The position numbers were made by a program, and so were the translations under genes. Under the pieces are notes generated by a model that was not told the origin of the DNA, did no database searches, and was given only the letters and a program-made list of their open reading frames with translations. This document shows positions 57,699 through 64,000 of a DNA stretch of 64,000 nucleotides, one piece after another. Numbering within the stretch: position 1 is the stretch's first letter; each line of letters starts with the position of its first letter. Origin of the DNA: Roseomonas haemaphysalidis (GTDB lineage: Bacteria; Pseudomonadota; Alphaproteobacteria; Acetobacterales; Acetobacteraceae); assembly GCF_017355405.1 (NCBI RefSeq), contig NZ_CP061177.1:2974501-3038500 (forward strand), written 5' to 3'.

Positions 57699-58482
57699 GC
57701 GCCGCGGCCCCGCTCATCGCCGGGTCGGTGCCCAGATAGGCGGCGATCACCTCCGGGTGGCGGGACACGGTGGCATAGTCGCCTTCCGCCAGCACCCGGC
57801 CGCGCGTCAGCACCGTGATGGTGTCGCACAGCCCTTCCACCACCTTCAGGTTGTGTTCCACCATCAGCACGGTACGACCCTGCGCCACGCGCTTCACCAG
57901 CGCCACCACGCGGTCCACGTCCTCGGCGGTCATGCCGGCGGTGGGCTCGTCCAGCAGCATCATCACCGGGTCCAGCGCCAGGGTGGTGGCGATCTCCAGC
58001 GCGCGCTTGCGGCCATAGGGCAGCTCGCCGGCCGGGCGGTGCGTGAAGCCCAGCAGGCCCACGTCCTCCAGCAATTCCATGGCGCGGTCGTCATACTTCC
58101 GCAGCACGCTGTCGGACCGCCAGAAATCGAAGGAGCCGCCGCGGGCGCGCTGCAACGCCACGCGCACGTTTTCCAGCACGCTGAGATGCGGAAACACGGC
58201 GGAGATCTGGAACGACCGCACCAGCCCCAGCCGCGCCACCTCCGCCGGCTTCATGCGGGTGATGTCGCGCCCGTCAAACAGGATGCGCCCCTGCGTCGGT
58301 TGCAGGAACTTGGTCAGCAGGTTGAAGCAGGTGGTCTTGCCCGCGCCGTTCGGCCCGATCAGGCCGTGGATGCTGCCCCGCCGCACCCGCAAGCCGACAT
58401 CGCTCACGGCCTTGAAGCCCAGAAATTCCTTGGTCAGGCCATCTGTTTGAAGAATGCTGCCTGAATCGAGGCTGTCCCGCAC
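57691..58482 (-). CDS. livG: Branched-chain amino acid/amide ABC transporter ATPase LivG
   Basis: This 263-residue ATPase opens the liv-type operon. The start of the domain is TDGLTKEFLGFKAVSDV, Walker A GPNGAGKTT follows, then the LivG-specific GRDITRMKPAEVARLGLVRSFQ-type segment, a degenerate signature PYGRKRALEIA, Walker B MLLDEPTAGM and MVEHNLKVVEGL. The best start is GTG 58482 with AGGGTG just upstream; an open frame continues above it without similarity. The promoter must lie in the gap before the Rrf2 gene's 3' end. Confidence 0.87.
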
Positions 58483-58603
58483 CCTGTGCCACCCCGCTTT
58501 TCCGAACGTCCCTTCGGGGCCTGTTGCACGGCCCGTTGCACAGCAGGATGCCGGGGCCATGACCGCGATGCAAGGGTGCTTTGCAGCAAGCGGGAAGGTC
58601 GCT

Positions 58604-59122
58604 TCAGATAGCGAAGTTGAGGGCTTCTGGGGTGGGGCGGCGGAGGCCCTTGGCGGCGGCCTGCTGCAGCAGCTGCGCGACCGTGGTCTCGCCCAGCCGG
58701 TCCAGCAGCAGCGCTTCCAGCGCGTCCCACAGCGGCGCCACCACCGCGGCATTCAGCGCCCCGCCCGCCGGTGCTCCGCCTGCCGGTGCTTCGCCTGCCG
58801 GTGCTTCGCCCGCCGCGCGGCCCGCGCCGGGCCCCGCCGCGTCGCCGTCCTCCTCGCTGGCCCCGCTCACCGCCCCCACCACCTCCGACAGCCGCATGTC
58901 CCGCGCCGCGCGCCCCAGCCGGTAGCCCCCCTTCGGGCCCCGCGTGCTGCCCAGCAGCCCCGCCCGGCTCAGCGCCTGCAGCACCGGCTCGATCCCCCGC
59001 CGCGCTTCCCCCAGCCGCTCCGCAATGTCGCCCGCCGGCACCGTGCCCCCGCGCCCCGCGTGAAACGCCACGTCCAGCACAATCGACACCGCCACCATCG
59101 CCCGGTCCCGCCGCAACAACAT
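58604..59122 (-). CDS. Rrf2 family transcriptional regulator, cysteine-free
   Basis: This 172-residue winged-helix regulator has the Rrf2 features MVAVSIVLDVAFHAGRGG, ERLGEARRGIEPVLQALSRAGLLGSTRGPKGGYRLGR. It contains no cysteine, so it cannot hold an Fe-S cluster like IscR or NsrR. An alanine-glycine-proline linker with repeats of AGEAPAGE and AGGAPAGG fills about residues 108-128. The divergent neighbour is cysteine synthase, which suggests a CymR-like sulfur sensor, in which CysK can act as partner; that is inference. ATG 59122 (MLLRRDRAM) is the family start; an upstream ATG 59155 is possible. Confidence 0.85.
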   Translation of the reverse strand: MLLRRDRAMVAVSIVLDVAFHAGRGGTVPAGDIAERLGEARRGIEPVLQALSRAGLLGSTRGPKGGYRLGRAARDMRLSEVVGAVSGASEEDGDAAGPGAGRAAGEAPAGEAPAGGAPAGGALNAAVVAPLWDALEALLLDRLGETTVAQLLQQAAAKGLRRPTPEALNFAI

Positions 59123-59173
59123 TTTTCCGCCCTTTCCCGCGATCCACGCCTGCATCACGTGGTATAGCGCCCC

Positions 59174-60157
59174 ATGCCCCACGGTCACATGCCCCCGCCG
59201 CGGCCCGCCGCACCCCGCCTCTACAACAGCATCCTCGACACCGTCGGCCACACCCCCCTGGTCCGCCTGCCCCGCCTCGAGGCCGAGCGGGGCCTGACCG
59301 CCCGCCTCGCCCTCAAGCTCGAGTTCTTCAACCCGCTGGCCTCGCTGAAAGACCGCATCGGCCGCGCCATGATCGACGACGCCGAGGCCAGCGGCGCCCT
59401 CCGCCCCGATGCCAGCCCGCCGCAGACCATCGTCGAGCCCACCTCCGGCAACACCGGCATCGCCCTCGCCTTCGCCGCCGCCGCCAAAGGCTACCGCCTG
59501 GTCGTCACCATGCCCGACGGCGCCTCCGCCGAGCGCCGCAAGATGCTCCGCCTGCTCGGCGCCGAGGTGGTGCTGACCCCGGCCAGCCAGGGCATGGCCG
59601 GCGCCATCAGCCGCGCCGAGGCCATCGCCCAGCAAACCCCCGGCGCCTGGATGCCCCGCCAGTTCGACAACCCCGCCAACCCCGCCATCCACCAGCACAC
59701 CACCGCCGCGGAAATCTGGGACGACACCGCCGGCACCGTGGACGTCGTGGTCGCCGGCCTCGGCACCGGCGGCACGCTGACCGGCATCGGCCGCGCCCTC
59801 AAGCCCCGCAAGCCCGGCCTGCTGCTGGTCGGCGTGGAGCCGGCCGAATCCGCCGTGCTGTCCGGCGACGACCCCGGCCCGCACGAGATCCAGGGCATCG
59901 GCGCCGGCTTCAAGCCCGCCGTGCTCGACCTCGAGCAGGTGGACACCCTCAAGCGCGTCACCGAGCGCGACGCCTTTGCCGCCGCCCGCCTGTGCGCCCG
60001 CAGCGAAGGCATCCCCATCGGCATCTCCTCCGGCGCCGTGCTCCACGCCATGCTCGACCTCGCCGCCCATCCCCAGCACCACAACCACCTCATCGTCGGC
60101 ATCGCCGCCTCCTTCGCCGAACGCTACCTCTCCACCGATCTCTTCCACGGATTGTGA
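59174..60157 (+). CDS. cysK: Cysteine synthase A (O-acetylserine sulfhydrylase)
   Basis: This 327-residue PLP enzyme makes cysteine from O-acetylserine and sulfide. The PLP lysine is K59 in NPLASLKDRIG, followed by the substrate loop PTSGNTGIALAFA and the phosphate-binding GLGTGGTLTGIG, all standard CysK. ATG 59174 or 59189 are both possible starts; the first adds a proline-rich extension. It is divergent from the Rrf2 regulator with a short gap of about 50 bp. The + strand here is especially C-rich (many CCC and GCC codons). Confidence 0.92.
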   Translation: MPHGHMPPPRPAAPRLYNSILDTVGHTPLVRLPRLEAERGLTARLALKLEFFNPLASLKDRIGRAMIDDAEASGALRPDASPPQTIVEPTSGNTGIALAFAAAAKGYRLVVTMPDGASAERRKMLRLLGAEVVLTPASQGMAGAISRAEAIAQQTPGAWMPRQFDNPANPAIHQHTTAAEIWDDTAGTVDVVVAGLGTGGTLTGIGRALKPRKPGLLLVGVEPAESAVLSGDDPGPHEIQGIGAGFKPAVLDLEQVDTLKRVTERDAFAAARLCARSEGIPIGISSGAVLHAMLDLAAHPQHHNHLIVGIAASFAERYLSTDLFHGL

Positions 60158-60282
60158 GAAACAGGACTTGACGGCGGCGCGCGGGGCAGGCTTGGTGGCG
60201 GCATGAACATGCTCCTGCCCGCATCGCGCCGGTATTACCGCCCGCTCCCATAGCGCGCGGCAGGATCGACCTTTCTCGAAAC

Positions 60283-60311
60283 CATGCCGCCGCGAGGCGG
60301 CATGTTGGTTT
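60283..60311 (+). terminator. Terminator-like hairpin after cysK
   Basis: CATGCCGCC (60283-60291) and GGCGGCATG (60296-60304) form a perfect 9-bp stem with a GCGA tetraloop, followed by TTGGTTT. It is about 125 bp after the cysK stop and 48 bp before the next start, so it likely separates the two units. Confidence 0.6.
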
Positions 60312-60358
60312 CCGGACCCTCCCCTCGCCCCGGCGCTCCGCCTGACCCGAGGGACATC

Positions 60359-61144
60359 ATGCTCGACACAGCCACCCAGCCCACCGGCCTGAAACGCCTC
60401 CGCCCGCGGCCGCGCCTGGGGCTGATCGGCCACGGCGCTTTCGGCGCCTTTATCGCCCCGTACCTGTCGCGGCTGTGCGACGTGGTGGTGCATGACCCGG
60501 GGCGGCCCGACCTGCCCGGCCGCGGCGCCACGCTGGCCGAGGCGGCGGCGCAGGAGATCGTGGTGCTGGCGGTGCCGCTGGCGGCCATGCGCGGCGTGGC
60601 GGAGGCCATGGCGCCGCTGCTGCGGCCCGGCACGCTGGTGGTCGACGTGTGTTCCCTGAAGGTGGCGCCGCTGGCGCTGCTGGCGGAGCTGCTGCCGCCG
60701 GCGGTGGACCTGCTGGGCACCCACCCGCTGTTCGGCCCGCAAAGCGGCCGTGCCGGCATCGCCGGGCTGCAACTGGCCCTTTGCCCCGTGCCCGGCCGCG
60801 CGCGGGGCCGGCTGGCGCGGCTGGCGCCCCGCGTGCTGGCCCGCGCCTTCGGCCTGGACGTGGTGGTGACGACGGCGGAGGAGCACGACCGCCAGATGGC
60901 CTATGTGCAGGGCCTGACGCACATCGTGTCGCGCATCGTGGTGGCCATGGACCTGCCGCCGCTGGCGCTGCGCACCACCACCTACGGCCACCTGGACCGC
61001 ATGGTGGAAACCGTGCGCCATGACTCGGATGCGCTGTTCCGCACCATCGCGCGGGACAACCCCTTCGCGGCCGAGGTGCGAGCCCGTTTCGCGGACGCCA
61101 CCGCAAGCGTTCTGGGCGGCCTCACGGCACCGGCAGCGCCCTGA
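60359..61144 (+). CDS. Prephenate dehydrogenase-like protein
   Basis: This 261-residue protein fits the TyrA_c/prephenate dehydrogenase fold: an NAD motif LGLIGHGAFGAFIAPYLSRL at about residues 21-40, VVVDVCSLKVAPLALL, the active-site segment GTHPLFGPQSGR, and the C-terminal helical domain with VQGLTHIVSRIVVAMDL. In the usual enzyme it makes 4-hydroxyphenylpyruvate for tyrosine. It is somewhat short for TyrA (about 280-300). ATG 60359 fits better than an earlier start at 60284 that lies in the hairpin. It overlaps the convergent DUF4403 gene by 23 nt. Confidence 0.82.
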   Translation: MLDTATQPTGLKRLRPRPRLGLIGHGAFGAFIAPYLSRLCDVVVHDPGRPDLPGRGATLAEAAAQEIVVLAVPLAAMRGVAEAMAPLLRPGTLVVDVCSLKVAPLALLAELLPPAVDLLGTHPLFGPQSGRAGIAGLQLALCPVPGRARGRLARLAPRVLARAFGLDVVVTTAEEHDRQMAYVQGLTHIVSRIVVAMDLPPLALRTTTYGHLDRMVETVRHDSDALFRTIARDNPFAAEVRARFADATASVLGGLTAPAAP

Positions 61145-62600
61145 CCTCCGCCTCCACCCCCGCCTCGGCGGTGCCCAGGATGGCCAGCGCGTCGTTTTCC
61201 GGCACCACCCGCTCCAGCCGCAGCGCCGGGCGGGTCAGCGTCACCGCCAGCCCGCCGGTGAAGGCGGGGTCGGACAGGCGGCGGCGCAGCTCGGCCATGG
61301 CATCGTCCATGGCGGGCTTCAGGTCGTAGACGGCGACCTCCTCCACCCAGGCGCGGATCCGCTGCTCAAAGGCCAGGGTCAGCGCCGACCACACCAGGCT
61401 GTCCACGTCCCGCCCGATCTTGACGTCGCGCAGCCGGATGCGCGTGCCGTCCTGTTCCAGCACCGGCTCGGCCGAGATGGTCACGCGCCCGGCGGTGTCC
61501 GGCCAGCGCCCAGGCAGGTCGGCGCGGAAGCCGACATCCAGCGTGATGGCCGGCGCGCTGGGGTAGACGAAGATTTCCGTCACCCGCAGCCCCACCGTTC
61601 CCAGCGGCGTCTCGACCGGAATGTCCTGCCGGCCGAACTCGCGCATCAGCCAGTCGCGGATCATGTCGTAGCCGGCGCGCACCGGGATCGACAGCCGCAG
61701 GCGGCCATCCCGCGCGGCGCTGCCCGCCGGCAGCGCTTCCAGCGGCGGCAGAAAGCCCGGCGGCGCTTTCGGAGGCGGCGTCGAACCGATGGTGGTGCGC
61801 GCCCGCAGCCCCAGCACCAGCCGCAGGTCGCGCGCTTCCACCGCCACCTCCGAGAGCCCCACGGATTGCGGCGCGATGCCGATGAACAGCGGCGGCGCTG
61901 CGGGCAGCTGCACGCGGATGCTGCGCGGGTCCCACAGCGCCAGCGCCTGCGCGCGCACCGTGTTGCAGGGCAGCAGCGCGTCCAGCTGCGCCGGCAGGCC
62001 GGCCAGCGCGGTTTGCACCTGCGCGCGCACCCGTTCCTCGATGTCGATCCACCAGCCACCGACGATCTCCAGCCGTGGCGCGCGGGTCCAGCGGTAGTCC
62101 ACCTTCACGTCCAGCCTGGGGCACCAGTCCCGGTCCAGGCCGACGCCCAGCACCGCCTGCACCTCCGCCGCCGCGTCGATGGGATTGCGGTCCAGGCCGA
62201 GAAACCGCGCCAGCCCGCCGCCCGTGCCGGCGGTGCCGTCCACCGTCAGCGCCAGGGTGGCGCGCAGCCGGCCACCGGCCTCCTCCAGCGTGATGGCACC
62301 GCGCCGGATGGTGATGTCATAGGGCGTGTCCGCGCCCGGCTCTGCGGCCAGATGGAAGCTCGCGGGCATAGCGCGCTCGGCCGCCTGCCGCAGCAGCGTG
62401 AAGGGCAGCCGCAGCCCCAGCGCCACCGCGCTGTCCTGCGCCGGCAGGGCCAGCACGGCGGCGCGGCGCGCAGGGGCCGCGTTCAGCGCGGCGTCCCGCC
62501 CCTGCAGCCACAGCACGCCACCGGCCAGCGCCAGCAGCGCCGAGCCGAACCCCACGCCCCAAACCCAGCGCCGGCGGCGCGACATCCAGCCTCGTTCCAT
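61122..62600 (-). CDS. DUF4403 family protein
   Basis: This 492-residue protein has an N-terminal membrane anchor (WVWGVGFGSALLALAGGVLWL) and a long repetitive beta-rich body. The pattern PFTLLRQAAERAMPASF near the start and WDPRSIRVQLPAAPPLFIGI in the middle match DUF4403, large periplasmic proteins with two bactericidal/lipid-transfer-like modules. It may handle lipids or envelope components, but no function is established. It is convergent with the prephenate dehydrogenase-like gene, overlapping its 3' end. Confidence 0.82.
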   Translation of the reverse strand: MERGWMSRRRRWVWGVGFGSALLALAGGVLWLQGRDAALNAAPARRAAVLALPAQDSAVALGLRLPFTLLRQAAERAMPASFHLAAEPGADTPYDITIRRGAITLEEAGGRLRATLALTVDGTAGTGGGLARFLGLDRNPIDAAAEVQAVLGVGLDRDWCPRLDVKVDYRWTRAPRLEIVGGWWIDIEERVRAQVQTALAGLPAQLDALLPCNTVRAQALALWDPRSIRVQLPAAPPLFIGIAPQSVGLSEVAVEARDLRLVLGLRARTTIGSTPPPKAPPGFLPPLEALPAGSAARDGRLRLSIPVRAGYDMIRDWLMREFGRQDIPVETPLGTVGLRVTEIFVYPSAPAITLDVGFRADLPGRWPDTAGRVTISAEPVLEQDGTRIRLRDVKIGRDVDSLVWSALTLAFEQRIRAWVEEVAVYDLKPAMDDAMAELRRRLSDPAFTGGLAVTLTRPALRLERVVPENDALAILGTAEAGVEAEVRALPVP

Positions 62601-62668
62601 GGCGCAAAGGATACCGGGGGAAACGGCTTCCGCCAGTACGCCGGGCGGCCTAGCCTGGAGTTGTTTCG

Positions 62669-63073
62669 ATGAAGGATGCAGCCATGCTGTCCCGCAGACT
62701 CTTTGCCGGCTGCGCCCTGTGCGCGGGCCTCGGCCTCATCGCCGCGCCGGGCGGGGCGCAGACCGCGGTGACGCGCACGGTGCTGCGGCAGGTGCCGCTG
62801 GAGGGCACCAACATGGTGACCATCCAGGCTTTCGTGGACTTGGCGCCGGGCGCGCTGATCGCCCGCCACACCCACCCGGGGCAGGAAGGCAGCGTGGTGT
62901 TGGACGGCTCGCTGAACTTCGAGATCGACGGCCAGCCGCTGACGCTGAGCAAGGGTGACAGCTTTCTGGTGCCGGCCGGCGTGCCCCATGGCGGCACCAA
63001 CGGCCCGGCGGCCACCCGGCTGTTCGCGACCTATGTGGTGGACAAGGACAAGCCGCTCGCGTCACCGGCGTAA
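62669..63073 (+). CDS. Secreted cupin domain protein
   Basis: This 134-residue protein begins with a signal sequence carrying twin arginines (MLSRRLFAGCALCAGLGLIA) and cleaves near GGAQT at residue 31. The body is a small cupin: ARHTHPGQEGSVVLDGSL holds the two histidines and glutamate of motif 1, and PAGVPHGGTNG gives motif 2's histidine, so a metal site is intact. Such small exported cupins are common; the substrate is unknown. It starts at ATG 62669; ATG 62684 is possible. Confidence 0.8.
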   Translation: MKDAAMLSRRLFAGCALCAGLGLIAAPGGAQTAVTRTVLRQVPLEGTNMVTIQAFVDLAPGALIARHTHPGQEGSVVLDGSLNFEIDGQPLTLSKGDSFLVPAGVPHGGTNGPAATRLFATYVVDKDKPLASPA

Positions 63074-63175
63074 CGCGGCGTGCAATTCGATTGACGCACT
63101 GCAACATCGTGCATACAAGGCCGCCTCCTGTCCTGCGCCCCGGCGCTTCCCGCGCCTGGAGGCGCTGTTTCCACC

Positions 63176-64000
63176 ATGACCGTTTCTTTCCATGAACTCG
63201 GCCTCGCCGAGCCCCTGATGCGCGCGCTGGTCGAGGAAGGGTATAGCACCCCGACCCCGATCCAGGCCGGCGCCATTCCGCTGCTGATGCAGGGCCGTGA
63301 CCTTCTGGGCATGGCGCAGACCGGCACCGGCAAGACCGCCGCCTTTGCCCTGCCCATCCTGCACCGCCTGGCCACCGACCGCCGCGCGCCCCCGCGCGGC
63401 GGCGCCCGGGTGCTGGTGCTGGCGCCGACGCGCGAGCTGGTGTCGCAGATCGCGGCTTCCTTTTCCGCCATGGGCCGGCACCTGAACATCCGCGTCACCA
63501 CCGTGTTCGGCGGCGTCGGCCAGGGCAACCAGGTGGCGGCGCTGAAGCCGGGCGTGGACGTGCTGGTGGCGGCGCCGGGCCGGTTGCTCGACCTCGTCGG
63601 CCAGCGGCTGTGCGACCTGTCGCAGGTCGAGGTGCTGGTGCTGGACGAAGCCGACCAGATGCTGGACATGGGCTTCGCCAAGCCGATCGAGCGCATCGTG
63701 GGCCTGTTGCCCCGCGCGCGCCACACGCTGCTGTTCTCCGCCACCATGCCGGCCACCATCGCGACGCTCGCCGCCCGCCTGCTGAGCGACCCCGCGAAGG
63801 TGCAGATCACCCCGCCGTCGACCGTGGTCGCGCGCATCGCGCAGTCGGTGATGTTCGTGGACGCGCACAACAAGCGCCCCGCCCTGCTGCATGTGCTGAA
63901 GCGCCCCGAGGTCGGCCAGTCCGTGGTGTTCACGCTGCAGAAAAGCACCGCCAACCAGGTGGCGCTGTTCCTCAACGAGGCCGGCATCCCGGCCGAGGCG
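63176..64000 (+). CDS. DEAD-box RNA helicase, 5' part (cut by window edge)
   Basis: The first 275 residues are present, without a stop codon in the window. The Q motif YSTPTPIQ, Walker A AQTGTGKT, PTRELVSQ, GG, VAAPGRLLD, DEAD in VLDEADQMLDMGF, and SAT in FSATMP are all present. The start of helicase domain 2 (VVFTLQKSTANQVALFLNEAG) is visible at the edge. The RhlE-like group is the best match. It unwinds RNA in ribosome assembly or decay. CTGGAGG precedes ATG 63176. Confidence 0.93.
   Translation, partial: MTVSFHELGLAEPLMRALVEEGYSTPTPIQAGAIPLLMQGRDLLGMAQTGTGKTAAFALPILHRLATDRRAPPRGGARVLVLAPTRELVSQIAASFSAMGRHLNIRVTTVFGGVGQGNQVAALKPGVDVLVAAPGRLLDLVGQRLCDLSQVEVLVLDEADQMLDMGFAKPIERIVGLLPRARHTLLFSATMPATIATLAARLLSDPAKVQITPPSTVVARIAQSVMFVDAHNKRPALLHVLKRPEVGQSVVFTLQKSTANQVALFLNEAGIPAEA

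Noticed and set aside
59123..61021. Extension of the Rrf2 frame by several hundred codons upstream
   Set aside because: The extension is antisense to cysK and the prephenate dehydrogenase-like gene, has no recognisable domain, and the Rrf2 domain has a good start at 59122.

Overview
The window looks like chromosome from a high-GC alphaproteobacterium. An Acetobacteraceae (Roseomonas-like) host is my best guess, from the roughly 70% GC coding regions, the uvrC-pgsA-lipoprotein-moaD-moaE order, the many small NMT1/TauT-type ABC importers, a phasin and alphaproteobacterial-style EnvZ/OmpR genes. That placement is inference; no rRNA or tRNA is present to anchor it. Coding density is very high, many neighbours overlap by 4 nt (ATGA/GTGA), and GTG and TTG starts are common. 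I see no prophage, insertion sequence, CRISPR array or rRNA/tRNA gene.

Layout. 0-3 kb: the 3' end of a 2-hydroxyacid dehydrogenase, then a permease-ATPase-binding protein importer of the sulfonate/nitrate/taurine class, headed by a hairpin and a possible 19-codon leader peptide. 3-5.5 kb: a divergent TetR/MFS pair with an inverted-repeat operator, and a flavin reductase. 5.6-8.3 kb: a glycosyltransferase divergent from trehalose-6-phosphate synthase. 8.4-10.1 kb: a second permease and binding protein without an ATPase. 10.2-15.7 kb: deoxyribosyltransferase-like protein, MFS exporter, Dps, topoisomerase IV subunit B and a degenerate DUF4347-like protein. 15.8-20.3 kb: an orphan tungstate-type permease, a third NitT/TauT importer, and an SDR with dihydroneopterin aldolase (pterin/folate). 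20.3-21.05 kb: the only long non-coding stretch, packed with DnaA boxes, an IHF-consensus site and AT-rich inverted repeats; it is the best candidate for a replication origin.

21-25 kb: uvrC, pgsA, a lipoprotein, moaD and moaE. 25-31.5 kb (minus strand): CDF and CorA metal transporters, then a tight five-gene operon EamA-DUF805-NadE-like-hypothetical-gltX. The NadE-like protein appears to have lost both active sites. 31.6-34.2 kb: YbjN-like protein, proC, TetR-like regulator, phasin. 34.3-37.9 kb: EnvZ/OmpR two-component genes behind a MarR gene, divergent from a branched-chain aminotransferase. 38-42.7 kb: KGG stress protein, glycerate kinase, pyruvate kinase, a second flavin reductase, and a PEP-CTERM choice-of-anchor A protein with a convincing sigma-54 promoter. 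42.9-48.8 kb: TPR protein, M20 peptidase, multi-pass membrane protein, FAD oxidoreductase, nucleotidyltransferase.

48.9-53.8 kb: a small divergent glycan or amino-sugar cluster (DegT aminotransferase, epimerase, RidA; glycosyltransferase and an Fe/2-oxoglutarate dioxygenase). 53.8-58.5 kb: a complete branched-chain amino-acid/amide ABC importer (livG-F-K-H-M order). 58.6-61.1 kb: an Rrf2-family regulator divergent from cysK, then a prephenate-dehydrogenase-like gene. 61.1-64 kb: DUF4403 protein, a secreted cupin and the start of a DEAD-box RNA helicase cut by the window edge.

The most notable signals are the candidate origin, the doubly dead NadE-like pseudoenzyme in the gltX operon, the sigma-54/UAS arrangement ahead of the PEP-CTERM gene, and the hairpin plus leader-peptide arrangement ahead of the first importer.
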